This document shows positions 36,110-45,800 of a stretch of 64,000 nucleotides of DNA, in pieces. The translations under genes and the position numbers were made by a program. The DNA lies in assembly GCA_046328505.1 (NCBI GenBank), contig JAXLWL010000009.1, positions 124,001 through 188,000 of the forward strand, written 5' to 3'. The notes below the pieces were generated by a model. It did not search any database. It was not told the origin of the DNA and saw only the letters and a program-made list of their open reading frames with translations. Every line of letters starts with the position of its first letter. Position 1 is the stretch's first letter. Origin of the DNA: JBDHWG01 sp046328505. Lineage in GTDB: Bacteria; Chloroflexota; Anaerolineae; Epilineales; JAHCIE01.

Positions 36110-37519
36110 TCACCGGCCTGGCGCCGGCGCTGGAAGGGGCGCTTCGGGCGGGGCAGCGGTGACGGCGGTAGGGGTTGCGCCACGCCCGCGCCAGCCCTGC
36201 CACAGCGCGACAACCGCCGCGCCTGTCCCGAACAGGGTGATGACGATGACCACGAAGGGGCCGAAGAACGGCACGAAGGCCGACAGGGCGACCAGGATCG
36301 TCAGGACGGTGACGCCGAGCACGAGCGGCCAGTAGCGGCTCTCCGCGAGGTGCGCCGAGCGGCCCAGCAGCCAGCGGCCCAGGGCGAGGCCGATGACAAT
36401 CTTGCTCAGCCAGGTCAGGATGGCCCAGAAGGCCACAATGACCGCGCCGATGCCGAGCAGACTGCCGACGAAGGTGAACGCACCGAGGCTCCCGAGCTGC
36501 GCGACGCCCAGGAGAATGGACACGAGCAGCGCCACGCCCGCCACAAAGACGATCAGGATCGGCACGGCAATGATGGCGAGGATGGACCAGCCGAGGGATA
36601 CCAGCGGCCGCCTGACGAGCACCGTCGCCGCGCGGACCATGAAGCCGGGGAAGAGCGCCATCATGACGAGGCCGACGAGAAGCAAGGTCACCAACTCGGC
36701 CAGGAGCCGGACGACGAAGTTGAACGGGGAGGCCGCCTCCTCCGCGGCCGCTTGCTGTTGCTGCTGCTGCTGCTGCCGGGCCGTCCGCTCAGGCTCGCGG
36801 CGCTGCGCGCCACCCACGACCTGCGCTCCCTGGGCGATCTGCGCATCCACGGGGCTGGTATAATTGAGCGTGCCGCCCACCTGGGCCTGGCTGCCGAGCG
36901 TGAGGCCGGGCGCGATGCGAGTGATGGGCGTCCGGGGCGCTACGCCCTGGGGCATGAACATCGCGGGGTCGAACCCGGTGTCCTGGGACGCGCTTACCTG
37001 GAGGTTGACGTTTTGCTTGATGGTGCCGTCGATCTCGACGGCGTTGTGCGTCCCGAGGTAGTTGCGGCCAACGGTGCCACCGACAACGGCCTGCGTGGAG
37101 GCAAGAACAGCGTCGCCGGCGATCTGGCTGCCCGGCGCGACCTGAACGTTGTAGCCGGCGGCGAGGAGATCGCGCCCGATCTTCGCGTCTGGTCCGACGA
37201 CGACACTGTAGCCCGCGGCGCGCACGGTCCCGCCGACGGTCCCGTTGATGGTCACGGTCGCGCCGGCTGCGTTGAGGTTGCCGGTGATCGTGCCGTTGAC
37301 GACGATTTCCCGTCCCCAGGCGACGACATCGCCCTTGACCGTCCCGTCTACGGTCACCAGGCCACCGGACAGATAAACGTCGTCGTTGATAGTCTCGCCC
37401 GCCGCGACGGTGGCGGCAGATCCGGTGCGGAACTCGGCCGCGTGCGAGGTCGGAGCGATGAATGCGATGGCGAGGAGAAGCGTAACGATGATAAAACTGC
37501 GCCCAAGTATACGTTTCAT
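36110..37519 (-). CDS. Membrane protein with bactofilin-like polymer-forming domain
   Basis: A 469-residue protein. AGGAATAACC precedes the ATG at 37519. A signal peptide (residues 1-27, ending HAA) is followed by a right-handed beta-helix-like stretch of short hydrophobic repeats (ETINDDVYLSGGLVTVDGTV, IVVNGTITGNLNAAGATVTI, VGGTVRAAGYSVVVGPDAKI) typical of polymer-forming DUF583-like proteins. A poly-Gln run lies near residue 250, and then four or five membrane helices (LVTLLLVGLVMMALFPGFMV onward). The beta-helix would face outside and the helices anchor it. The exact role is unknown; bactofilins shape cells or scaffold enzymes. Confidence 0.78.
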   Translation of the reverse strand: MKRILGRSFIIVTLLLAIAFIAPTSHAAEFRTGSAATVAAGETINDDVYLSGGLVTVDGTVKGDVVAWGREIVVNGTITGNLNAAGATVTINGTVGGTVRAAGYSVVVGPDAKIGRDLLAAGYNVQVAPGSQIAGDAVLASTQAVVGGTVGRNYLGTHNAVEIDGTIKQNVNLQVSASQDTGFDPAMFMPQGVAPRTPITRIAPGLTLGSQAQVGGTLNYTSPVDAQIAQGAQVVGGAQRREPERTARQQQQQQQQAAAEEAASPFNFVVRLLAELVTLLLVGLVMMALFPGFMVRAATVLVRRPLVSLGWSILAIIAVPILIVFVAGVALLVSILLGVAQLGSLGAFTFVGSLLGIGAVIVAFWAILTWLSKIVIGLALGRWLLGRSAHLAESRYWPLVLGVTVLTILVALSAFVPFFGPFVVIVITLFGTGAAVVALWQGWRGRGATPTAVTAAPPEAPLPAPAPGR

Positions 37520-37763
37520 GGTTATTCCTCGTGTGCGAGTAGAGATTCTGTGCTTACAGTTATGTCTGCCCACAATTCCATTATACTATACATTGAAGCT
37601 TCATGGGCGTTCCGTTGGCCGTTTGTTGGCGGCATTTTCTCCCACCCTGGCCCGATCCCCGCCTTGACCCGCCCTGCCGGGCGTGCTATCCTCCCCGGTG
37701 GCACGGGTTGCATGAGAGTGTGTTGCACGCGTTCCGCCTGACAGTAGAAGGGAGGCTGGGACG

Positions 37764-38861
37764 ATGACCGCGAAGTTCTCCGTGCAAGAAGGCACTATCC
37801 CGTTCCGCAGCTACCATACGTGGTACCGCATCGTGGGCGAGGATTCGCCCGGCCGCCTGCCGCTGCTATGCCTCCACGGCGGCCCCGGCGCTCCTCACGA
37901 TTATCTCGAGCCGCTGGAGGACCTGGCCGCCACCGGCCGCCGCGTCATCTTCTACGACCAGCTTGGCTGCGGCAACTCCGACCACGTCCACGACCCGGCG
38001 CTCTGGACGGTGGACCTGTTTGTGGAAGAGCTTGGCGTCGTGCGCAAGGCCCTCGCCCTCGACGCCCTGCACATCCTCGGTCAGTCGTGGGGCGGCATGC
38101 TGGCGATGCAGTACGCGTTGACGCAGCCGCGCGGCGTGGCGAGCCTCGTCATCGCCGACTCCCCGGCGAGTATGCCCCAGTGGGTCGCGGAGGCCAACCG
38201 GCTGCGCGAGGCGCTGCCGCCCGACGTTCAGGCGACGCTCGTCAAGCACGAGGCGGAGGGTACGACGAGCGACCCAGAATACGTGGCGGCGATGATGGTG
38301 TTCTACCGCCGCCACGTCTGCCGTCTCGACCCCTGGCCGGAATGCGTGCAGCGGACGATGGATAAGCTCGCCGAGGCGCCCGAGGTCTACAACACAATGA
38401 ACGGGCCGAGCGAGTTTCACGTCATCGGCAAGCTCAAGGACTGGGACATCGTCGCCCGCCTGGGCGAGATTCACATCCCGACACTCATTCTAAGCGGCCG
38501 CTACGACGAGGCAACGCCGCTGATCGCCGAGACAGTGCACCAGGGTATCGGCGGTTCCGAGTGGGTGCTGTTTGAGGAAAGCTCGCATATGCCCCACGTC
38601 GAGGAAACGGAACACTGCCTGAGTGTGGTTCGCGACTTCCTACGCCGAGTCGAAGTGCGCATGGCAGGCGGCGAGGACGAGGGCCTGGAGACCGGCGACG
38701 TGCTGCTAGGCGAGCCAAAGGAATACACCGTCCATACAACCCGCGAGCTTCGGCCAGAGCCGGGGGAGCGAAAGATTCACCCACGGCGGCCGGCCCCGAC
38801 GGTCCCGCGCGGCGACGACGTTCCCGACAAATCACCGTCGCCACCTACCGAGCCGGAGTAG
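37764..38861 (+). CDS. Proline iminopeptidase-family alpha/beta hydrolase
   Basis: A 365-residue hydrolase of the peptidase S33 type. Oxyanion motif LCLHGGPGAPHDYLEP, VIFYDQLGCGNSD, nucleophile elbow LGQSWGGMLAMQYA, the Asp in LILSGRYDEATPL and the His in FEESSHMPHVEE complete the triad. A Pro/Glu/Arg-rich tail of about 60 residues follows the fold and is unusual for the family. GGGAGG precedes the ATG. It may release N-terminal proline or other amino acids from short peptides. Confidence 0.88.
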   Translation: MTAKFSVQEGTIPFRSYHTWYRIVGEDSPGRLPLLCLHGGPGAPHDYLEPLEDLAATGRRVIFYDQLGCGNSDHVHDPALWTVDLFVEELGVVRKALALDALHILGQSWGGMLAMQYALTQPRGVASLVIADSPASMPQWVAEANRLREALPPDVQATLVKHEAEGTTSDPEYVAAMMVFYRRHVCRLDPWPECVQRTMDKLAEAPEVYNTMNGPSEFHVIGKLKDWDIVARLGEIHIPTLILSGRYDEATPLIAETVHQGIGGSEWVLFEESSHMPHVEETEHCLSVVRDFLRRVEVRMAGGEDEGLETGDVLLGEPKEYTVHTTRELRPEPGERKIHPRRPAPTVPRGDDVPDKSPSPPTEPE

Positions 38862-38927
38862 CAGCTTCTCCCCATCACGCGTCACAGTTGATTGAACCGT
38901 TGAGCATTCACACAGGAGATGTGACCT

Positions 38928-40421
38928 ATGGCACCACCCAAGAGACCCGCTGCCCAAGGTACGTTGCCCGTCGAAGACGCCGAGTTGGTTCCGGTTCCGC
39001 CTGTTTCGCCTCAGCTCCTGTCTCGCGCACCGCTGCCGCCCCCGCGAAAAGGGGTCCCCCAGCGCGAGAACATCCCCCCTGTCCCGCCTGGCCCTCCCGT
39101 ACCGGATATAACGCCCTCGCCGCCTACCCTGGCGCAGGTGCCGGGCGCCCCAACCATCGCCAACCTCCGCCGCGACCTGGAGCCGACCGCCACATCGAAC
39201 CTGATCCTGGTGCGCAACGTGGCTCTCGGCCCACAGGCCGACAATCACGCCGCTTCCGATGTGGGCGAGCCGAGCACGGCGACAAACGGCAACATTGTTT
39301 TCTACACCGGCAACTGGTACGCGGCGCTCTCGACCGATGGCGGCGCGACTTTCGCTTACGTCGACCCGTTCCACGCCTTCCCCGACCCGCCCGGCATGAG
39401 CTTCTGCTGCGACCAGGTGGTGCAGTACGCGCCGAAGATTGACACGTTCTTCTGGCTGCTCCAGTACGTGGAGAACCAGGCCGGCGCGAATATCCAGCGC
39501 CTCGCCTACGCGACGACGGCGGACATCCAGCAAGGGAAATGGAAGGCGTTCGACATCACGCCACAGAACCTGGGGCTGGGCAACTCGATGCTCGACTTCC
39601 CGGACCTGGCCGTTGGCGCTAACTACCTGTACGCGACGACCAACGTCTTCCAGAAGAACCAGTGGACGGCGACCGTGCTGTTGCGGATGCCGCTAGCCGG
39701 GTTCACCACCGGCAAGGTCACGGCCAAGCGCACCATCTCGCGTCAGAACTTCAACTTCCGTGTCGCTCAGAACGCCGGCACGCGCGCCTTCTGGGCCACG
39801 CACCAGAACACGAGCACGCTGCGCGTGTTCCAGTGGGACGAGCGCGCCTCGCAGCCGCGCTACAACGATGTGACGGTCGCGACATGGACCGAGGGCAACT
39901 ACACGTCGCAGACACCGGACGGGTTCAACTGGCTCGGGCGCTGCGATTCGCGATTGGTGGGCGCGGCACAGGCCGGCAACGAGCTGTGGTTCGGGTGGAG
40001 CTCCGGCCCGGGCGGCGCGAACAACCGGCCGAACTGTTTCAGCCAAATCGCCCGCATCAACGCCACGAGCCTGGCGCTCATCGAGAACATCAACCTCTGG
40101 AACCCGGACTACGCGATCGCCTACCCGGCGCTCGGCGCCAACACCAACAACGAGGTCGGCGTCTCGTATGCGTTCGGCGGCGGGCAGTTCTTCCCGTCGC
40201 ACGCCGTTGGTATCCTGACCAACCCACAGCAGAGCAAGGTCACGGCCACCGGCACCCATGGCCCGGCCGACGGCGAGTGGGGTGACTACCTGACGGTGCG
40301 CCGCCACAACCCGAACGGCAAGCTATTCGCTGCGACGGGCTACACCCTGGACGAGGGAACGGGACGCCAGGACGGGACGCCGCGCTTCGTGCTGTTCGGC
40401 CGCTCCGGCGACATCGCGTAA
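38928..40421 (+). CDS. Hypothetical beta-propeller-like protein with Pro-rich N-terminus
   Basis: A 497-residue protein of unknown function. AGGAG precedes the ATG. The first 75 residues are very Pro-rich (PVSPQLLSRAPLPPPRKGVP) with no clear signal peptide. The rest contains short beta motifs such as GNWYAALSTDGGATFAYVDP, LLQYVENQAGANIQRLAYAT and GNELWFGWSSGPGGANNR, like BNR/sialidase-type propellers. A similar class of propeller is encoded convergently at 40827-42524. The stop codon abuts a foldback element. Confidence 0.6.
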   Translation: MAPPKRPAAQGTLPVEDAELVPVPPVSPQLLSRAPLPPPRKGVPQRENIPPVPPGPPVPDITPSPPTLAQVPGAPTIANLRRDLEPTATSNLILVRNVALGPQADNHAASDVGEPSTATNGNIVFYTGNWYAALSTDGGATFAYVDPFHAFPDPPGMSFCCDQVVQYAPKIDTFFWLLQYVENQAGANIQRLAYATTADIQQGKWKAFDITPQNLGLGNSMLDFPDLAVGANYLYATTNVFQKNQWTATVLLRMPLAGFTTGKVTAKRTISRQNFNFRVAQNAGTRAFWATHQNTSTLRVFQWDERASQPRYNDVTVATWTEGNYTSQTPDGFNWLGRCDSRLVGAAQAGNELWFGWSSGPGGANNRPNCFSQIARINATSLALIENINLWNPDYAIAYPALGANTNNEVGVSYAFGGGQFFPSHAVGILTNPQQSKVTATGTHGPADGEWGDYLTVRRHNPNGKLFAATGYTLDEGTGRQDGTPRFVLFGRSGDIA

Positions 40422-40748
40422 TACCAAACGCGGCTAGAAAAGCTGCGAAGTCAGCGTCATTGCGAGGAGGGCGACTTCCAGGGGTGTGGGGGGGCGAAGC
40501 TCCCCACGGACGAAGCAATCTCGCCACGGGCAAGAGCGTCCCTACTTGGAGTAGACTGTAGGTTGCAAAGACGGGAGATTGCTTCGCTGAGATGAAAATA
40601 GCGCGGCTGTCGCCCTGAGCGCAGCGAAGGGCCTCCAACGGCACCGGGATGCTTCGCTTCGCTCAGCATGACATTTTCATAGTTACGGGTGACCCAAGGG
40701 TCATATAGACTTCGCTCGCAATGACAGCCTTTCTATACACGCTTGGTA
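40422..40748. repeat. Foldback element with TACCAAACG ends enclosing a composite repeat
   Basis: TACCAAACG (40422) and CGCTTGGTA (40740-40748) are inverted ends. Inside are a foldback (from CGTCATTGCGAGGAGG) and an inverted 153-bp unit (about 40590-40726). It starts immediately after the stop of the preceding gene. Confidence 0.78.
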
Positions 40749-40764
40749 TGACACCGCTCGACGC

Positions 40765-40799
40765 AAAAAGGCGAGTCTCGCGGGAGACTCGCCTTTTTT
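40765..40799. terminator. Strong bidirectional intrinsic terminator
   Basis: Fifteen-base arms AAAAAGGCGAGTCTC / GAGACTCGCCTTTTT around GCGG, with T runs on both strands. It lies 28 bases past the stop of the minus-strand propeller gene. Confidence 0.85.
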
Positions 40800-40826
40800 C
40801 ATTCAAGGCTCAACGACGAGACTTCG

Positions 40827-42524
40827 CTATGGGGCTGTTGTGAAGCCGTAGATGTCGGTGTTGCCAAAGTTCGATCCCAGACAAGGCGACGGAGCAGATT
40901 GCGGCGAAGTGGTCGCCAGGCTGGCGCGATAGGTGTCGACGGCCTGGCAGTCGGCGCCGGCGCGGACGTCGTTCCAGACGCCGACGCCGTAGGTGCGCGT
41001 GGCCGCGGCGTAGTTGTAGTCACCCAGGAATTCTGCCGCGAGGGAGTTCGCGCTGGAGGCGCGGGCGTCACCCGTCGCGCCTCGGTCGAGCGTCGTCCAT
41101 CCCGTCAAGCTGGCCGGGGCGTGGCGGAACACGCCCTGCATCAGGCGCGGGGTAGAGGTGTTGGCCTGCCAGGGGGTGAGGAACGCATCGTACACCAGGT
41201 AGACGTCAGTGCCGTTCGGCGAGATAGCGACGGCGGCGAAGTCCGGCCTGTGGCTGCCTTCCGCGCCGTTGACAGGTGCCGACCAGGTCACCCCTTTATC
41301 GTTCGAGTACTGAACCAGCGCCTCTTCGTGGTCGAGGCCGTTGCGAGCATCGGACCACCCAAGAACGATGCGGTTGGTCGCGTCCGCGCCCGTCGGCGCG
41401 CCGTTGGCGATATCGGCACTGGGGAAGCTGTCCGTGCGAGCGCCGGCCAGACCGTCAAAGGTGTAGTCGCCAGAGACAGGATCGAGCTGGCCGACGTCGG
41501 TCACATTCGCCACCGGACGCGGCCGCTCGAAGTTCACGCCGCCGTCGAAGGAGCGCGCCAGGTAGTGGACGCTCTGACGGTTCAGCGAGCCTTCCCAGAA
41601 GACATAGACAACGCCCGCGCTGTCGGTGCGCACGGTGCAGCCCTGCCGACCGCCGGAGCGCCCCGCGCCCGAGCCGGTGTTGGCCGCCTGGCTAATCTGC
41701 CGCTGCTTCCACGTATCGCCGCCATCGGTAGAGCGGGCGAACAGGACCGGCTCGGGCGTGTTGCCGTTCCCATTGCCGCGGAAGGCAACGTTGCACAGAT
41801 ACACATTGCCGAAGTAGGGGCTGGACGCCGCGTTGTCGGCCCACACCTGCTCCTTGTCCGAGAAGAGGGCGGCGTTCTGACGTGAGACGATTACGGGCGG
41901 CAGCCAGGCATTCTGGTCGCCCGCTGCGGCCGCCTGGACATTGTCCGTGCGCGAGACGGCGATGGCCTCCGCGCCCTTGAACGTCTGGTCCGAGCGCTGC
42001 GCGCTGAAGTTCGAGACGAGGTTGGCGTAGTACAGGCGCGAGCCGTTGGCCCAGGAGAACCGGCCATCGGAGCCGCGTCGCGGCCCGAAGGCGAGCGACG
42101 GATCACCGTCGGATGCCAGACCGTTCTCATAGTACCACGGGAGCGTCCCGATGGGGCCGACGGTCGGCGTGCACGGCGCGGGCCCAAGGCATTGCCGCGC
42201 GGTCCAGCCGCTGTAGGTTGGCTGGCTCCAGGTTTTCCCGCTATCGAACGAGAAGTAAATGCCCGAAACGCCAACACCAGGGGTGAAGGGGCAAGTGGTC
42301 GGGTCGCCTGCGGCACACGCTTCCAGGTCTATCTCGTCGTTCGCGCCCGCGGCAAGGACGGTGGGGTGATTCGCGTCGACGGCTACCGCCGGCTCGTTCT
42401 GCTTGTTCTGGGCAAACGGTGAGGGGGGACTGCCGAAGGACACGCGCGACTCGGTGGCGGCGGCGGCGGTCGCTACCGCTGCCAGCGCAAGAAGAACGGC
42501 GACGAGCAGAGCTAGTCTCTTCAC
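40827..42524 (-). CDS. Secreted sialidase/BNR-repeat beta-propeller protein
   Basis: A 565-residue exported protein. A strong AAGGAG sets the start at the GTG at 42524, giving VKRLALLVAVLLALAAVATA, a clean signal peptide. BNR-like Asp boxes are visible: YFSFDSGKTWSQPTYS, FARSTDGGDTWKQRQIS, YSNDKGVTWSAPVNG, with a fourth FDGGVNFERP. These mark a sialidase-type propeller. The catalytic Arg triad of true sialidases was not identified, so it may be a non-enzymatic or other glycan-binding propeller. Monocistronic, with a strong terminator. Confidence 0.75.
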   Translation of the reverse strand: MKRLALLVAVLLALAAVATAAAATESRVSFGSPPSPFAQNKQNEPAVAVDANHPTVLAAGANDEIDLEACAAGDPTTCPFTPGVGVSGIYFSFDSGKTWSQPTYSGWTARQCLGPAPCTPTVGPIGTLPWYYENGLASDGDPSLAFGPRRGSDGRFSWANGSRLYYANLVSNFSAQRSDQTFKGAEAIAVSRTDNVQAAAAGDQNAWLPPVIVSRQNAALFSDKEQVWADNAASSPYFGNVYLCNVAFRGNGNGNTPEPVLFARSTDGGDTWKQRQISQAANTGSGAGRSGGRQGCTVRTDSAGVVYVFWEGSLNRQSVHYLARSFDGGVNFERPRPVANVTDVGQLDPVSGDYTFDGLAGARTDSFPSADIANGAPTGADATNRIVLGWSDARNGLDHEEALVQYSNDKGVTWSAPVNGAEGSHRPDFAAVAISPNGTDVYLVYDAFLTPWQANTSTPRLMQGVFRHAPASLTGWTTLDRGATGDARASSANSLAAEFLGDYNYAAATRTYGVGVWNDVRAGADCQAVDTYRASLATTSPQSAPSPCLGSNFGNTDIYGFTTAP

Positions 42525-42739
42525 TGAGATCTCCTTTTCCTGATCCACTTCGGCTAGGGGATACGATACACGCCTGCCGTCTGGCCCGTAGGGTCGTTGG
42601 GAGCGAGCGACGACTCCAGGGGCGCCAGGATGAGGATGGGGAGGATTAAGCGCGTCCGAGGGGGAGAGAGAAGGTGAAAGAGCCTGAGACGACAAGGGAA
42701 CCCATTATACCACAACCTGCGACTTTGTCTAGCCCCCTA

Positions 42740-42768
42740 TTGATATTCTCAAGAAACGGATGTATACT
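42740..42768 (+). promoter_or_regulatory. Sigma-70-type promoter of the RelA/SpoT-ATPase operon
   Basis: TTGATA, 17 bases, TATACT. The ATG at 42886 follows after about 117 bases, leaving a long leader. Confidence 0.72.
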
Positions 42769-42784
42769 GGAATTGTTAGAAATT

Positions 42785-42826
42785 GTGTTGTAATACAACA
42801 CTGTGTCACATATCCATCATTGTCAC
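42785..42826 (+). promoter_or_regulatory. Putative operator/leader elements of the RelA/SpoT-ATPase operon
   Basis: A perfect palindrome GTGTTGT-AAT-ACAACAC (42785-42801) starts about 10 bases after the expected transcription start. It is followed by two direct TGTCAC copies (42804-42809 and 42821-42826), 17 bases apart. Related TGTGAC/TGTCAC motifs lie behind the promoter at 47729. Confidence 0.45.
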
Positions 42827-42885
42827 GTCGTTAGTTAACCTTCGCTAGCCGCATCAAAGATCGTTTGTAATGGCTGGAGCGCCGC

Positions 42886-45800
42886 ATGCAGCCGGATGAG
42901 CTTTTCCTCGAGTTGTGCCAGGAGATCGGCGTCGCGCCCGACGACGGGCGTGTCAGTCTCGCGTATCGCTTCGCGAAGCGCGCGCATGACGGCATCATTC
43001 GCCGCAACGGCGACCCGTTCATCATGCATTCGCTCGCCACAGCGCAAGTCACCGCCCGGTGGGGGCTTGGCGAAGAGATGGTGGCCCTCGCCCTCCTGCA
43101 CGACAGCATGGACCGCGACAAGACGACGACGCCCGCGACCCTACAAGAGCTGGAGGCGGCAGTCGGCCCGGACGCGGTGCATGTCGTCGAGCAGATGGCC
43201 GTCCTGGGCTACGTCGGGGACAGCTACGAGCAGCGCGGCATCCAGGAAGAGCTAGGGCGGCTGCTCGAGATGTCTCACGAGCCGCGCATCATTCTGCTCA
43301 AGCTGGCGTCGGCGCTCGAGCTGGCACGGGACCTGGAGCGGCAGCCCGTGGAACGGCAGCAACACCGCGCGGAGCTGCTGCTCAACGTCTACAGCCCTCT
43401 GGCGCGGCGCTTCGGTCTGTGGTCGGTCAAGCGCGAGATCGAAGACCGCTGCCTGTTTGCCCTGTTCCCCAATCAGGCGCGGCGATTGAAAACGTGGCAG
43501 GACGAGATCCTGCGGACAAACGACGCCTTCATCAAGGGGGTGAGCCGAGGCATTGAGGAAGCGTGCCGGCGCCTCGGGCTGGAAGTGACCGTTATCCCCA
43601 CTCCCCGCCATGTCTACAGTCTTTTCGCCCGACTCCAGGAGAGCCACGCCGTCTTCGATTTCGACGATCACCTGATTCGCACGGACCTGCGCGTCTCCCA
43701 CGCCTTTACCCTCGCCGTGGTGGCCCCGACGACGCCCGGCTGCTACGCGGCGCTGGGCGCGATCCATAGTTCCTGGAAGCCCATCGCCGATAGCTTCCAG
43801 GACCACATCGCCGCGCCCAAGGCCAACGGGTACGCCTCGCTCCACACATCGGTGAACTGGCACACGGACCGGCGGTCGGTTTCGCTGGAGCTAAAGATAC
43901 GCACGCCGCGCATGCACAATGTCGCCGCGCTCGGGCTGGCCGAGCCGCAGGTCTTCCGCACCTGGGAGCACCTAGCCCACGGTGCAACGTACGGGGCGGT
44001 CTGGCCGCACGACGACGAAGGAGAGTGGCGCTGCGTCCGCCGCCTGATCGAGCTGTTGATCAGCGAGCGGCCGGCGAGCGACACGATTCGGGTGCTCACG
44101 CCGGAAGGCAAGCCGATCAATCTGCCGCGCGGCGCGGTCCCCCTCGACTTTGCCTATGCCGTCCACAGCGAGATGGGCCACCACTTCGAAAGCGCCCGCG
44201 TCAACGGTGTCCCGGTGCCCCTCGACTACAGGCTGCGCGACGGCGACATGGTCGAAGTGCAGGCCAACCCGCGCTCGACGCCCGACCCGATGTGGGTGGA
44301 CCTCGCCGTGTCCAAGCCGGCGCGGGACAAGATGCGTGCCTGGTTCAATCGGCTCCCATCGCAGCGCGGCGAACGCCTGCTGCGGCAGGCCCTTGTGCGC
44401 GAAGGGCTGGACCTGCGCGACCTGCGCGTCCAGTCGAGCCTGGAGGCGCTGGCGATCTCGCAGTTTGGCGGGTCGCACAAGATGCTCGAACAAATCGGCG
44501 CGGGGCGAATCTCGGCCGATGCCGTGGTCGGCCGCCTGCTGGATAGCTCGAAGCCGCTGCTCAAGCCGCAGCACGTCATACTGGGCGCGGGCGCCGACGA
44601 GAAGCTGGCCGGGCGGCGCCACTGGATCCGCATCGCGCGCTGCTGCGAGCCGCGCTTCCCCGACCCTATCGTCGGCTGCGTCACACGGCACCAGGTGGTC
44701 GTCCACAGCGCCGACTGCGGCAACGCCAGGGGCGCGCGCGAGCAGGTACCGGTGCTCTGGAAAGACGAAGTGCTCGCACCTGTCGCCATCGCGGTCCAGG
44801 TCGAGGCATTCGACCGGCCCGGTCTGGCGCGCGACGTCTCCCGCGTGGTCGCGGATCACCTCATCAACATGCCGGACTTCCACGCTCAATCCGAGTCAGC
44901 GGACCGGGCGACGATTCAGATGACGCTGGACCTGCGTGACCCGACCAAGCTGGCCGAGCTGATGAGCGAGATACGCTCTATCGAGGGAGTGACGAAGGCC
45001 GAGATCCGCGACAACGCCGACCTCACCCTGAGCACCCTGCTCCACGCCGCGCCGGAGGGCCGACCTCTATCCGAGATGGTCCAGCACCCACCGGTCAAGG
45101 TCGGCATTCCGAACCCGTACACGCCGGGCACGCCCATCACGAATGTGCGGATGTTCTACGGCCGGCAGCGGGAGATGAAAAGCCTGCGCAGCCATCTCCT
45201 GCCAGCCCGTAAGAGCACCAGCGTGCTGCTGACGGGGCCGCGGCGCGTCGGCAAGACCTCTCTCGCGCAGCGGATCGCCAGGGACCAGACCATTCGCGCC
45301 GAGTACATGCCCGTCTTCGTCGATCTCCAGGCGCTCAAGGCGGCCGACGACTACACAGTCCTGCGCAAGATCGCGCGCGAGGTTCAGCACGTCGTCGGCG
45401 AGCACGGCCTGGCGTTCAAGCCCTGGGAAACGGCCGGCGTCAAGGGGGACATCTACGACCGCTTCGAAGAGAGCCTGTTCACCCTGCACCAGGCGCTCGG
45501 CGGCAAGCGCCTCCTGCTCATCCTGGACGAGTTCGACGCTCTGCTGGCCGCCAATCAGGCAGGCGCCTTGAGTGATCGGCTGTGGTGGACGCTGCGGTCG
45601 TGGGTGCAGAATCAGCCCGTGACGCTGATGTTCGTGGGTGTGACGGGGTTGCAGGCGAAGATGGGGCGGCAGTGCCCGGACATCATGAATGTCGTGGCGA
45701 TGGAGTCAGTGGGCGGGTTGGAGCAGGATGACGCGCGCGCGCTGATTATCGAGCCGGTCGAACGCCACCTGTCGTATCAGCGCGAGGTGGTCGACATGGT

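Noticed and set aside
36350..37741. 463-residue plus-strand open frame
   Set aside because: Antisense to the bactofilin-like membrane protein, which has a signal peptide, a ribosome site and clear membrane helices.
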